Assembly (NCBI RefSeq): GCF_014836635.1
Contig: NZ_JACSQL010000012.1
Location: 62,001-126,000, forward strand
DNA: 64,000 nucleotides
Direction of reading: 5' to 3'
Source of the DNA: Paenibacillus gallinarum
GTDB lineage: Bacteria; Bacillota; Bacilli; Paenibacillales; Paenibacillaceae
The notes beneath the pieces are model-generated. The model did no database searches. It was not told the origin of the DNA and was given only the letters and a program-made list of their open reading frames with translations. Positions within the stretch are counted from its first letter, which is position 1. The number at the start of each line of letters is the position of its first letter. This document shows positions 28,301-38,459 of this stretch, one piece after another. The position numbers and the translations under genes are program-made.

Positions 28301-31300
28301 ACGTGTACGTACGTGTAATTTATTTCAAGAATATCATTCAGTAGAATCCTCTTCATTGGTTCAGTTCTTATCAATATTGCTTAGAGCAGCTATCACTTTT
28401 CTTAATTACCTAGAGAACGGTTAACTAGTGGGTAATACTTATAACTTCTTTAGCTACCAGAGCTGCTATCTGAACCTTGCTATATTTAACTAGTGGGTAG
28501 TTTCTATAGCCTCTATAGCGTCCTAAGCTGATACGCTCTTTCATAGTTATATCGTCTATAACAACCAACCTAGCTCATATGTCTATCCCTAGCTATGACT
28601 CATCTTATACTACACGTACGTATACGTGTACGTACGTGCAATTTATTTTCAGGATTTAAGCAGAATTCTCTTCGTGCTGCTCTCATCAATATTGCTTAGA
28701 GCAAGTATCACTTCTCCTGATTTACCTAGAGAACAGTTAATTAGTTAGTGGCTTCTATAGCCTCTATAGTGTCCGTCCTAAGCTAGTATCAAATTCACAC
28801 ATCCATGGTTATATCGTCTATGAAAACCAACCCAGCTCATAGATCTATCCCTAGCTATGATAGCGATCCAATTCAGTTCATTTTCTATTACACGTACGTA
28901 TACGTGTACGTACGTGTAATTTATTTTCAAGGATTTGAGAAGAATTCTCTTCGTGCTGCTCTCATCAATATTGCTTGAGCAAGTATCACTTCTCCTGATT
29001 TACCTAGAGAACAGTTAATTAGTTGGTAGGCTTCTATAGCCTCTATGTGTCCTAAGCTAGTATCAGATTCACACATCCATGGTTATATCGTCTATGAAAA
29101 CAACCCAGCTCATAGATCTATCCCTAGCTATGATAGTGATCCTATTCAGTTTTCTATTACACATACGTATACGTGTACGTACATGTAATTTATTTCAGGG
29201 ATATCAGTAGAATGCTCGTTGTTGGTTCGGCTCTCTTCAGCTTAGTGCAGCTATTACTTCGTAGCTTGTATAGCGTCCACAGCTGCTATCTAAATCTTAC
29301 TAAGCAATGTGTCGTCATATGACCCTCAGCAAACATTCATAGTCGTATCCTCTATGACTACAAACTCAGCTCATTCGTCTATTCTAGCTTTGATAATGAT
29401 CTGATTCAGTTCATCTTCTACTACACGTACGTATACGTGTACGTACGTGTAAATCATTTCAAAGAGATGAGTAGAATACTATTGGTTGGTTCTGCTCTCA
29501 TCAATATTCTAGAGTAAGTATCACTTCGCCTGATTTACCTAGAGAACAGCTACTAGTAGGTAGTTTCTATAGCCTCATAGCGTCCACAGCTGCTATCTGA
29601 ATCATACTAAGTAAGCAATGTGTCGTGATATGATCCTGTGAACTGCTCGATCGTTACTCTGTAAACATTCATTAGATTTATCATCCATGACAACAAACTC
29701 AGTTCAAGTATCTATCCCTATGATAATGATCTAATACTGTCCTTCTTCAACTACACGTACGTATACGTGTACGTACGTGTAAATTATTTAAAGGGTGTGA
29801 GAAGTATTCTCTTCGTGCTGGTCTCATCAGTATTGCTTAGAGCAAGTATCACTTCGCCTGATTTACCTAGAGAACAGTTAATTAGTTGGTAGGCTTCTAT
29901 AGCCTATAGCGTCCTATGCTAGTATCAGATTCACACATTCATGGTTATATCGTCTATGAAAACTAACCCAGCTCATAGATCTATCCCTAGCTATGATAGC
30001 GATCCAATTCAGTTCATTTTCCATTACACGTACGTATACGTGTACGTACGTGTAATTTATTTCAAGGATCTCAGTAAAATGCTCGTCGTTGGTTCGGCTC
30101 TAATCAATACTTGAGTAGAGCAAGTATCACATCTCTTGACTTACCTAAAGAACAACAGTTAATTAGTAAGCAGGGGTTCTATACCCTCTATAGCGTCCTA
30201 TGCTAGTATCAGATGCATACTTTCATGGTTATATCGTCTATGAAAACCAACCCAGCTCATAGATCTATCCCTAGCTATGATAGCGATCCAATTCAGTTCA
30301 TTTTCCATTACACGTACGTATACGTGTACGTACGTGCAATTTATTTCAAGGATGTGAGTAGAATTCTCTTCGTTCAGTTCTCTTCAATATTGCTTAGAGC
30401 AGGTATCACTTCTTATTGCTACCTAGAGAACAGTTAACTAGCCAGTAGTCTTTTATAGCCTCTATAGCGACCACAGTTGATATGTGTCATATTCGATTGT
30501 ATAAATTGATTAGAGGTTATGGTTTTTGATATGTTCGGCATCTATTACTATACAAACACACGGTGTACATAACTACAAACTTAGCTTAGTACACGTACGT
30601 ACACGTGTACGTATGTGTTCTTTATTTGAATAATATACTAGTTTAAAGCTCTATTGGTTCTGTTCAACTTAATATTAGCTTATAAGTAGCTATCAATTTG
30701 ATTTAGAGTGGGTAGCTGTTATATCGGTACTAAGCTGCTTTTTGAAGCATACAAGATTGTTTTGTATTGACTAACAATGATCGAGATACGACCTTTTGAA
30801 CTGGTCGATACTTTACTCTGCAAAACATTCATAGTACGTACGTGTGAATTACTTCAAAGAGATGAATAGAATTCTCTTCATTCGTTCCGCTCTCATCAAT
30901 ATTACTTAATGCAGCATCACTTCTCTTGTTTACCTAGAGAACAGTTAACTAGCGGGTAGTCCTTATAGCTTCTATAGCTACCACAGCTGCTATCTGACTC
31001 TTGCTACATTGCTATATAGCAATGATGTCACAAAATGACCCTTTGAACTGCTAAATCGATTTTTTACTCTGCAAACAATTTCGTCCGTGACAACAAACTC
31101 AGGTCAGATATCTATCTCTCTGATAATGATCTAATTCTGTTCATCTTCAACTACACGTACGTATACGTATACGTGTAAATTATTTCAAGGGTATGAGTAG
31201 AATACTCGTCGTTGGTTCTGCTCTCATCAATTTGCTTAGAGCAGCTATCACTCTCTGATCTACCTAGAGAACAGTTAGCTAGTGGATAGTTTGATAGTTT

Positions 31301-32647
31301 CTATAGCGTCCTAAGCCGCTATCTGAATCTTACATTCATAGTTGTAGCGACTATGACAAAAAACACAGCCCATATGTCTATCCCTATGATATTGATCTAA
31401 TTCTGTTCATCTTCTACTACACGTACGTATACGTGTACGTACGTGTAATTTATTTCAGGTATATTAGTAGAATACTCATCGTTGGTTCTGCTCTCATCAA
31501 TATTGCTTAGGATAGCTATTAGCTATCACTTCTTCTTATCTACCTAGAGAACAGTTAACTAATGGGTAGTTACTATAGCCTCTATAGCGTCCTAAGCCTA
31601 GTATTTGATTCAGGCATTCATTGTTGTATCGTCTATGACAACAAACTCAGCTCATGAGTTTATTCCACATAATAATGATCTAATTTAGTTCGTCTTCTAC
31701 TACACGTACGTGTTAATTATTTTAAGGAGATGAGTTAAATTCTCTTCGATCAGTTCTCATCAATATTGCTTAGAGCAGGTATCACTTCTATTGACTACCT
31801 AGAGAACAGTTTATCAAGTAGTCTTTTATAGTCTCTATAGCGATGATTAGCTTGATTAGAAATTATGGTTTTTGAGATGTTCGGCATCTATTACTATACA
31901 AACACACGATGTACATGACTACAAACTTAACTTAGTACACGTACGTACACGTGTACGTACGTGTGCTTTATTTGAATAATATACTAGTTAAAGCTTTTTT
32001 GGTTCTACTCACATTAATATTGGCTTATAAGTAGCTATCCAATCTCTGATCTAGAGTGGATAGCTATTATATCGTTCTAAGCTGCTTTTTGAAGCATACA
32101 AGATTGTTTTGTATTAATTAGCAATAATGTCGCGATATGACCTTTTAAACTGGTCGATCGTTTACTCTGTAAACATTCATAATCGTATCGTCCATGACAA
32201 CAAACCTAGCTCATGTATCTATCCCATAATAATGATCTTATTTAGTTCATATTGAACTACACGTACGTACACGTATACGTGTACGTACGTGTAAATCATT
32301 TTAAGGAGATGTGTAGAATTTTCTAATTGGTTCCGCTCTCATCAATATTTTAGTGCAGCTATCACTTCTCTTGATTACCTAGAGATCAGTTAACTAGTGG
32401 CAATCCTTATAACTTCTATAGCGACCACAGTTGCTATATGAACCTTGCTATATTGTTATGAATTTACTAAGCAATGACGTCGCGATATGACCCTTTGAAC
32501 TGCTCGATCGTTTACTCTGCAATCATTCATAATCGTATCGTCCATGAACAAACTAAGCTCATGGGACTATCCGTATGATAATAATCTAATTTAGTTCATC
32601 TCTAATTACACGTACGTACACGTATACGTATACGTGTATGTACGTGT
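25353..32647. repeat. Satellite array of ~25 palindrome-tipped units, no genes
   Basis: A 7.3-kb non-coding array. Each unit ends in an alternating purine/pyrimidine palindrome, usually 28 bp: ACACGTACGT + a centre such as ATACGTGT + ACGTACGTGT. Sites start at 25353, 25854, 26223, 26501, 26813, 27059, 27378, 27684, 27957, 28289, 28612, 28890, 29159, 29423, 29753, 30026, 30310, 30591, 30834, 31153, 31419, 31702, 31937, 32259, 32608; lengths run from 12 (26813, 31702) to 40 bp (32608), and 25854, 31937 and 32259 are perfect. A degenerate extra site lies at 25677. Spacing is 235-370 bp (501 once). Unit bodies share blocks: TTCAAGGAT, CTGCTCTCATCAATATTGC then TTAGAGCAG, CCTAGAGAACAGTTAACTAG, TCTATAGCG, TCGCGATATGACC, CGTCTATGACAAC, GATAATGATCTAATTC. 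Short frames inside are not conserved between units. Function unknown. Confidence 0.9.
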
Positions 32648-33044
32648 AATTTATTTCAAGGACATCATTAGAATCCTCCTCGTTGATTCTGTTTTCAACA
32701 ATTTTGCTTAGAGCTGCTATCACTTCCCCTAAACTACCTAGAGGACAGTTAACTATTGGGAGGTTATATCCTTCCCCTATAGCGTCCTCAGGTACTATTT
32801 GAACCATACGAATTGACTAGTAATGATTTGACGATATACCTTTGAAATGCCAAAAAGCAAACCGCCGAATGAGCGTGTTTGCTTTTTCGAAAAAATGTTA
32901 TTCGCACTGAAGTACCGAGCAGAGAAAATGGCGGTCCGGTAGCTGTTACCACAACCTCTCCTACCTACATTTCTCAAATCAAAAAAATGAAAGATATGAA
33001 GCACTTGGGCATTTATAATATAGCTTTGTTCTACGATGAACATC
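32648..33044. other. Array edge and spacer
   Basis: The first ~180 bases still match the unit body (GCTTAGAGCTGCTATCAC, CTAGAGGACAGTTAACTA) and end near 32840, after which the sequence becomes unrelated: a terminator at 32852-32887 and then spacer up to the epimerase stop. No gene. Confidence 0.6.
32852..32887. terminator. Terminator between the epimerase gene and the array
   Basis: AAAAAGCAAAC and GTTTGCTTTTT form an 11-bp stem with A/T runs on both sides. It would stop minus-strand transcription from the epimerase gene before it enters the array. Confidence 0.8.
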
Positions 33045-34181
33045 TTAAGAATAAACAGTTTCTCTAGCGCTTTTCTCTTCCCTTATTTTTTTCATGATAA
33101 TATCTGCTATCTTTTCACTCGTAGTCCCATCACCATACGGATTCTTGGCACCACTCATTTTTTCATAAGCAGCAGGATTAGTGAGAAGTTCTTTGAGCTC
33201 TTTGTATACTACCGATTCATCTGTGCCACACAGTTTAAGTGTACCGGCTTCTACACCTTCCGGACGTTCTGTATTATTCCGAGCCACCAAAACAGGCTTA
33301 CCAAGTGCAGGAGCCTCCTCCTGAATACCACCGGAATCCGTGAAAATTAAATAGGCTTCCTTCATAAGGTGAGCAAACACCTCATAGTCCAGTGGTTCAA
33401 CTAAGTGAGTGCGTTCATTTAAATTTAAATGTTTAGCAATCTCATCACGAACGGCAGGGTTCTTATGTACTGGGAAAACAATTTGCACATCCTCATGTTC
33501 TACCAGAATGCGATTAATTGCGCTATATACTCCTTTAAGCTGAGCGAGGTTCTCTCTACGATGTGTAGTCATCAGAATAGTACGTTTCCCTGATTCCATA
33601 ATAGATTTTAGCGGTTCCTCAAAGGCGAATACTTTACTTGTAACTTGTAGCAGAGCATCGATAACTGAATTTCCTACAACATAGATATTTTCAGGCCTGA
33701 TATTTTCCCTAAGCAAAGCTTCACGATTGGTTTCTGTTGCAGCGAAGTGGTGTGTCGTAATCCGACCCACCAGCTGTCTATTGGCTTCTTCAGGGAAGGG
33801 GGAATAAATATCCTCGGTGCGTAGTCCCGCCTCTACATGCCCTACAGGGATTTGTCTTTGGAAAGCTGCAAATGCTCCCGCGAAGGTAGTAGCTGTATCA
33901 CCATGAACAAGAACCAAATCAGGATTCGTTTCTTCTAAAACTTTTGTAATTTCAACCAGCATTTTTGAAGTGAGTTCAATCGGCGTCTGACGGTCCTTCA
34001 TCAGATTCAAATCAAAGTCAGGTTTAATTTCAAACAATTCTAATACTTGGTCCAACATTTCCCGGTGTTGGGCGGTGTTTAAAAAGATACACTCAACATC
34101 TTCTCTGCTCATTAGTTCCTTTACTACTGGTGCCATCTTAATTCCTTCAGGTCTAGTGCCAAAAATAGCCATTACTTTCAC
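33045..34181 (-). CDS. wecB: UDP-N-acetylglucosamine 2-epimerase
   Basis: A 378-residue cytoplasmic enzyme that interconverts UDP-GlcNAc and UDP-ManNAc for wall teichoic acid, capsule or secondary wall polymer. The GTG start follows AGGAGGAG. Family marks are MAIFGTRPEGIKMAPVVKEL at the start, HGDTATTFAGAFAAFQ, VGHVEAGLRT, THRREN, and TDSGGIQEEAPALGKPVLVARN with the active-site region near the end. Length is standard. It stands alone between the satellite array and a solo palindrome; the linked SLH protein and wall-polymer binding make a surface role plausible, but no pathway neighbours are present. Confidence 0.95.
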   Translation of the reverse strand: MKVMAIFGTRPEGIKMAPVVKELMSREDVECIFLNTAQHREMLDQVLELFEIKPDFDLNLMKDRQTPIELTSKMLVEITKVLEETNPDLVLVHGDTATTFAGAFAAFQRQIPVGHVEAGLRTEDIYSPFPEEANRQLVGRITTHHFAATETNREALLRENIRPENIYVVGNSVIDALLQVTSKVFAFEEPLKSIMESGKRTILMTTHRRENLAQLKGVYSAINRILVEHEDVQIVFPVHKNPAVRDEIAKHLNLNERTHLVEPLDYEVFAHLMKEAYLIFTDSGGIQEEAPALGKPVLVARNNTERPEGVEAGTLKLCGTDESVVYKELKELLTNPAAYEKMSGAKNPYGDGTTSEKIADIIMKKIREEKSARETVYS

Positions 34182-34525
34182 TGGAATTCTCCTCCTCAGA
34201 GCTACTTCTCATCAATGTATAGAACACTAATGATCTATACATTGATTCTACACTAATCCAACAACCATAAATTTAAAATATAGTAAATATTTTAAAAAAA
34301 GGGTTCTAGTTGAAATCAACGCCCTTCTCTCCTATATATTCACTTAAACAAGACCTCTAACTACAGCAAGCTTTCTCTAATCTGCCAACCATCCGATAGT
34401 CTGGTGATTAAAAGAGTCTCCTTTTAGGATACTATTTTATCCCCTAAATATTGATCATTACTTTGTATTTTGTCTGATCAGCTGTGAAATCGCTTGTGTG
34501 GTCATGTTCGATCTATCAATCTAGT
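34182..34525. other. Spacer upstream of the epimerase gene
   Basis: Non-coding, with the promoter of the epimerase gene expected here. No array unit-body blocks are recognisable. A solo palindrome follows at 34526. Confidence 0.4.
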
Positions 34526-34565
34526 ACATGTACGTACACGTACACGTATACGTATACGTACGTGT
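34526..34565. repeat. Solo 40-bp ACGT-type palindrome
   Basis: Begins ACATGTACGTACACG and ends ATACGTACGTGT; alternating purine/pyrimidine throughout, an imperfect palindrome of the same type as those of the 25-32 kb array but without the unit body. It lies between the epimerase gene and the end of the transfer operon. Confidence 0.85.
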
Positions 34566-34574
34566 AACTAATTG

Positions 34575-34607
34575 TAAATAAAAGAACCCGCCCCGTAGGA
34601 CCGGCTC
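34575..34607 (-). terminator. Terminator of the type IV secretion operon
   Basis: On the minus strand GAGCCGGTCC pairs imperfectly with GGGGCGGGTTC and is followed by TTTTATTT. It lies just past the stop of the AbrB-like gene, the last gene of the operon. Confidence 0.7.
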
Positions 34608-34611
34608 CACT

Positions 34612-34899
34612 TTAGTCTTCTCCATATTTATAATTACTAAGTTCTTCAAGTAATTGCTTTAAACCCGATGGACTGAGTGTAACTGTACCGTGACCAAAAG
34701 CAAACGTATGATTTGATTTAGTGGATTCCCCCGTTACTATACAGGGTTCAAGGTTATCATACTTCTCTAGTATAATTCTCTCACCATCACTGTACACTTC
34801 AAACATTTGTTTTTCTCCCAAGTGAAGTTCATTACGAATCTGCTTAGGAAGTACAATTCTCCCTATATCATCAAGACTCCGAATATACTTTTTTTGCAA
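34612..34899 (-). CDS. AbrB/SpoVT-type transition-state regulator
   Basis: A 95-residue DNA-binding protein. Residues 1-50 form the swapped-hairpin AbrB domain (KKYIRSLDDIGRIVLPKQIRNELHLGEKQMFEVY). The C-terminal half (CIVTGESTKSNHTFAFGHGTVTLS) resembles the AbrB C-terminal region. The start is a TTG after AGGGG. As the last gene of the transfer operon it probably controls transfer gene expression according to growth phase; this is inference from AbrB-like proteins on other plasmids. Confidence 0.85.
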   Translation of the reverse strand: MQKKYIRSLDDIGRIVLPKQIRNELHLGEKQMFEVYSDGERIILEKYDNLEPCIVTGESTKSNHTFAFGHGTVTLSPSGLKQLLEELSNYKYGED

Positions 34900-34920
34900 A
34901 TGATCAACCCCTGCCCTTAG

Positions 34921-36489
34921 TCAGATTCTGTTTATGTTAGTTTTAATCTGATTGATTTTCTGCTTCAGCTCCTTCACCTCTTTTTCATCACCCTTGTCTT
35001 GAGCAATATCTAAAGAGTTATTCAAATCTTTAATTTTTTGGCTGCTTGATTCAAATTGACTCACTTTTTTTATCATTTTTGAGTCATCCGCGGCTAATTC
35101 TCGAGCTTCTTCAAGGAGTCCTGACCAAAGATAGGAAATTAACAGCTGACTTTTTCTTCTTTCTGCCAGTTCACTATCTGTTAAATCAATATCACTTGCT
35201 AGACTAATTACCGTATCGTATTTAGCCGTCATATAGGCAACCTCATAGTTAATTGGTGCATTTGCTGGGAAACGTGACTGAAGCTCCTTTAGTTGCTCTA
35301 TCTCTTTTTTCTCTATCATTTTCTTTACAACCATATCAATATCGGTCTGACTTGGATCCAACTGCAAAATCTTATGATACTGTCCTTCTTTTTCGTATAA
35401 CTGAACTAATTGCTTCCTTTCTGTATCAGCTAAGTGTTCAAATCCCGCTGTCTCAAGTATGGTTATAGCAGCTTCATTTTCACCGTTTATTACCTTACGG
35501 TAAATATCAGCAACCTCATCTGAGCTTAGAACCGATTTCTCTTCTTTTTCAACCTGAGAATTGTTCAACGCTGAAGCATTTACATTTGGATCGGTAGGGG
35601 AGAGTATGTTCACTGTAAGTAGAACAGCAGCTACTCCGGCGGATCCTAAGAAAAAGTATTTTGAATTGAAGAAACCTTGTTTTTCTTCATGATTGGCCTG
35701 CTTCTTTTGATTTGAATTTTCTTTAGATCGTAGACCACGGTTTGGCTTCTCAACAAAATCAGATATAGTTGCAGCTGTTAATTTACCGGCAGCTTTAGCT
35801 TTTCTAATCTCTCTACGTCTTTCAAAGAACTTCATTTGCTTTAAGCTTTCTTCATATTCAAGGCGGATCTCTTCCTGGCGTTCTATATTTACAATGGTCT
35901 CTTCCAAAACACGCTCGATCTCCTGAACTGAATCGGCTCTAAGAACCTGTTCAGCAAATCGAATAACCATATCCCTTTGGTCAATAAAGTCGGTCAGCCG
36001 CGGCTTACCTAAAACCCGGAAAAGCGTAGTTAAAGATAACAAGATCACCTCTTTGAGTCCATCAAGCGTTGGAGGAATATTGTAAAGACTATGACCACTA
36101 AATTCAAAGACTAAAGCCTTTACTTTACTATCTGTTAGATCTACAAAAAGGTTATTTTTATCCCACAAGATTGCTGTATTATGATTGTTTTTAGCCAGTT
36201 CGATAAAAGAACGGAAATAATAAACTTGGTCTTCAAAATATAATTGACGCAAATAATAAAATGATTTCATATTCTCTAGATAATAAGTAAACACAAGCCT
36301 GTTAGTTACAAGCGTTATATCATGTGCAAACAGGTAGTGGCTGTAAACAGCCAGGGAAGTCCCTTTTTGTTTATATACCATTTCCAGTTCATCAAGGCTA
36401 TCAAAGTCCGTGTAGGATAGCGGTATACTGTAGTGAACTTCGTTACCAATGACTTCAATTTCACCATATTTATTAATGGTTGACTGCAT
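34921..36489 (-). CDS. EssB/YukC-like membrane protein in the transfer operon
   Basis: A 522-residue protein. The N-terminal ~185 residues look like the pseudokinase-type cytoplasmic domain of EssB/YukC (AILWDKNNLFVDLTDSKVKALVFEF, then a helical segment LDGLKEVILLSLTTLFRVLG). A charged coiled coil (~185-235) leads to one membrane span (~277-296, FFLGSAGVAAVLLTVNIL) and a helical, TPR-like extracellular or distal domain (~310-480) with a final coiled coil. EssB/YukC is a core part of type VII secretion, so an EssB-like protein between T4SS genes is unexpected; no EssC, WXG100 or other type VII gene is here. The similarity is by architecture and pattern only. AAGGAGTGA precedes the ATG. Confidence 0.5.
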   Translation of the reverse strand: MQSTINKYGEIEVIGNEVHYSIPLSYTDFDSLDELEMVYKQKGTSLAVYSHYLFAHDITLVTNRLVFTYYLENMKSFYYLRQLYFEDQVYYFRSFIELAKNNHNTAILWDKNNLFVDLTDSKVKALVFEFSGHSLYNIPPTLDGLKEVILLSLTTLFRVLGKPRLTDFIDQRDMVIRFAEQVLRADSVQEIERVLEETIVNIERQEEIRLEYEESLKQMKFFERRREIRKAKAAGKLTAATISDFVEKPNRGLRSKENSNQKKQANHEEKQGFFNSKYFFLGSAGVAAVLLTVNILSPTDPNVNASALNNSQVEKEEKSVLSSDEVADIYRKVINGENEAAITILETAGFEHLADTERKQLVQLYEKEGQYHKILQLDPSQTDIDMVVKKMIEKKEIEQLKELQSRFPANAPINYEVAYMTAKYDTVISLASDIDLTDSELAERRKSQLLISYLWSGLLEEARELAADDSKMIKKVSQFESSSQKIKDLNNSLDIAQDKGDEKEVKELKQKINQIKTNINRI

Positions 36490-36506
36490 TTAAACTCTCA
36501 CTCCTT

Positions 36507-37157
36507 TCACTGTATTTTAAGATCATTTTTAAGTTTCTCTGCGTTGTAAGGGTAAACTTCCTCCTGATCCTTCTTTTCAAGGTCTGGTCCTCCTATAAAA
36601 AAACCATCTTTTATAATTTGTACTTGGCCATTAGTTTTCACAAAATGTATCTTATACAACTTAGGATCGTTCGTATCTTTACCTGGAAATACATAAGACA
36701 TGGGAATTATTAATTCACTGACATTAAGTTTTGGGTAATAAACTTCTTTATGATCGTCTAAGAGCAGTCCAAAACGTGAAGCACCTAGTTCTAAAATATT
36801 TTTTTCACTTATTTCGACTCCACTTACTTGTAAAATACGTGATTGTGAGTGGATATAAATTGTGGATTTTATTTTCTCAGACATTTCTCTTTGTAAACCT
36901 TCTATATCTGACGTTGTGTGAGCTTTACGCCCATGAAATTCAGTAAGCGCAGCAACGTATTGTTGTGCCATTTTCTTCGCCTGATCAATGTCCTCATTTT
37001 TAAATACCGCTTCTCTTTCAGGTTCTTCTATCTGCTTAGCCGGTTCCTGAACCTGTTTTTCGGCACCTAGTGGAACTGTAGATGGTGTGTTTTCTTCTTT
37101 ACCGCATCCTGACAAAACGATCATAAATGAAGCTGCCAATAAGATAAGTTTTTTCAT
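36507..37157 (-). CDS. Transfer-operon lipoprotein
   Basis: A 216-residue lipoprotein (signal ending in lipobox VLSGC). A Glu/Pro-rich linker (about 24-48) is followed by a compact domain (QAKKMAQQYVAALTEFHGRK..., HFVKTNGQVQIIKDGFFIGGP) with the helix-plus-sheet pattern of a small NTF2-like or similar fold. Position between the VirB6-like and EssB-like genes suggests it is a surface component of the transfer channel. AAAGGAGGG precedes the ATG. Confidence 0.75.
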   Translation of the reverse strand: MKKLILLAASFMIVLSGCGKEENTPSTVPLGAEKQVQEPAKQIEEPEREAVFKNEDIDQAKKMAQQYVAALTEFHGRKAHTTSDIEGLQREMSEKIKSTIYIHSQSRILQVSGVEISEKNILELGASRFGLLLDDHKEVYYPKLNVSELIIPMSYVFPGKDTNDPKLYKIHFVKTNGQVQIIKDGFFIGGPDLEKKDQEEVYPYNAEKLKNDLKIQ

Positions 37158-37173
37158 CTATTAAACCCTCCTT

Positions 37174-38199
37174 TTATCTGCGTTTCATAACCATCATTTT
37201 AACTGCAGTCTTTGCACCTGAAGACACAGATCGAGCCGATCCGGTGCTAAATCCCCATTGTCCTAACAGTCCTGGAAGCGTCATCGAAAGAATAAAGAAT
37301 GCTGAGCCTAGGAACAAATGATACGTATCCCCAAAATATTCAGGTGGTATAAGGAATTGATTTAGGCCGACTGCTATTGAAATGAGCTGCAAAGCTAATG
37401 TGATAAACGCAATGATGAAGTTTTTAAGCCAGAAGTCAAAAAAGTTGTAAGTATCATTTATTTTAGTTGCAATTGCAATGGGGCCGGCTATGTATAAAAT
37501 AGCCACAAAGGCCGTGCGATAAAATAGCTGTAACATTAAAACGATTAGCAGAACGCCAATAATTAAAATCACGACTATTGAAAATAAACCTGGGCCCATT
37601 AAAATATTGCTGATCATGTTTATAATCATCTGATCACTATTGATCGTATCAATTATTTCTTTCATTAATAGCTCCTGTGCATGTAAGATCCATTCAATAA
37701 TTGAATCATACACAAACAAAAAGAACGCACTGACAACAAGAGATACTATCTTTTCGTTCCATACCGCTGCGCTGTCCTCTGCGTCAGCCATCCGTAAACT
37801 CACAATTTTTGCGGCATTAAAGGCAATGAATATCGCAAGTACAATCTTGGATAAAGCAAAGATTCCGTCTTTATATGCTTCATAGGATGGGTTACCAACT
37901 ACATCTGTTGGAGAGATAATTGTCTTTTTCATCAAGTCCTTGATAAAGTCCATTGCGGAAATCCCCGAATCTAAAGCTATCTTATATACGTGACAAGAAA
38001 CATCAAATCGTCCGCAGCTTACTGTTCGCTCCTTTGAGTCATATTTCTTTATGAAGTCTTTATAACTTTCAGGAGCATTTTCAAAAAACGATTCGTGCAG
38101 TTCGTAATAGTCTCCTTCATCTGCGAAGCAAGTTGATGAAAATAATAACGAGGTTAAAGATAATAGTAGTACGTAAATTACTAACCTTTTCGTTTTCAC
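37174..38199 (-). CDS. VirB6/TrbL-like T4SS membrane channel protein
   Basis: A 341-residue polytopic protein. The GTG start at 38199 after GGAGG gives a clean signal peptide (KTKRLVIYVLLLSLTSLLFSSTCFA); a longer upstream reading with many cysteines overlaps the preceding gene and is unlikely. About 6 membrane spans follow (LSKIVLAIFIAFNAAKIV, FSIVVILIIGVLLIVLMLQLFY, AFVAILYIAGPIAIA, FIIAFITLALQLISIAVG). Pattern and operon position match VirB6/TrbL family inner-membrane channel subunits. It overlaps the upstream small gene by 4 bases. Confidence 0.8.
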   Translation of the reverse strand: MKTKRLVIYVLLLSLTSLLFSSTCFADEGDYYELHESFFENAPESYKDFIKKYDSKERTVSCGRFDVSCHVYKIALDSGISAMDFIKDLMKKTIISPTDVVGNPSYEAYKDGIFALSKIVLAIFIAFNAAKIVSLRMADAEDSAAVWNEKIVSLVVSAFFLFVYDSIIEWILHAQELLMKEIIDTINSDQMIINMISNILMGPGLFSIVVILIIGVLLIVLMLQLFYRTAFVAILYIAGPIAIATKINDTYNFFDFWLKNFIIAFITLALQLISIAVGLNQFLIPPEYFGDTYHLFLGSAFFILSMTLPGLLGQWGFSTGSARSVSSGAKTAVKMMVMKRR

Positions 38200-38459
38200 C
38201 GTCCTGACCTCCAAATAAAGAAAATTAGGAAAAGGACAACAAAAACAGCAACACTCCACCTTAATGTGATTTGATATCTTAGTTCTCTAAGTTCATCTTC
38301 TGTCATGTCCGTCTTATATTCTAAATAAAAGTCTCGCTTCGCTTTTTCGACCGGCTTCTCATATATTTTGACTAAAAGTCTGAAAAGCTTATCCAGGACA
38401 ATAAGTGTCTTCTGAGAGAATTCTAGCAGCTTTGCCTTATGGCCAGGAGACAGCTTCAT
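38196..38459 (-). CDS. Small membrane protein of the transfer operon
   Basis: An 87-residue protein with an N-terminal basic helix (HKAKLLEFSQKTLIVLDKLFRLLVKIY) and one C-terminal membrane span (WSVAVFVVLFLIFFIW). It overlaps both neighbours by 4 bases and so is translated together with them. No known family; likely a structural accessory of the channel. Confidence 0.7.
   Translation of the reverse strand: MKLSPGHKAKLLEFSQKTLIVLDKLFRLLVKIYEKPVEKAKRDFYLEYKTDMTEDELRELRYQITLRWSVAVFVVLFLIFFIWRSGR

Noticed and set aside
25353-32647. CRISPR array
   Set aside because: Repeats are palindromes of variable length with ~300-base spacers that are related to each other; CRISPR spacers are short and unrelated, and no cas genes are present.
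27881-32807. Short open frames inside the satellite array (27881-28078, 30213-30437, 32586-32807)
   Set aside because: They run through the palindrome (giving TYVYVYVR-type peptides), lack ribosome sites and are not kept in other units.
34921-36489. Complete type VII secretion locus
   Set aside because: Only the EssB-like protein is present; no EssC ATPase, WXG100 substrate or other component lies in the window.
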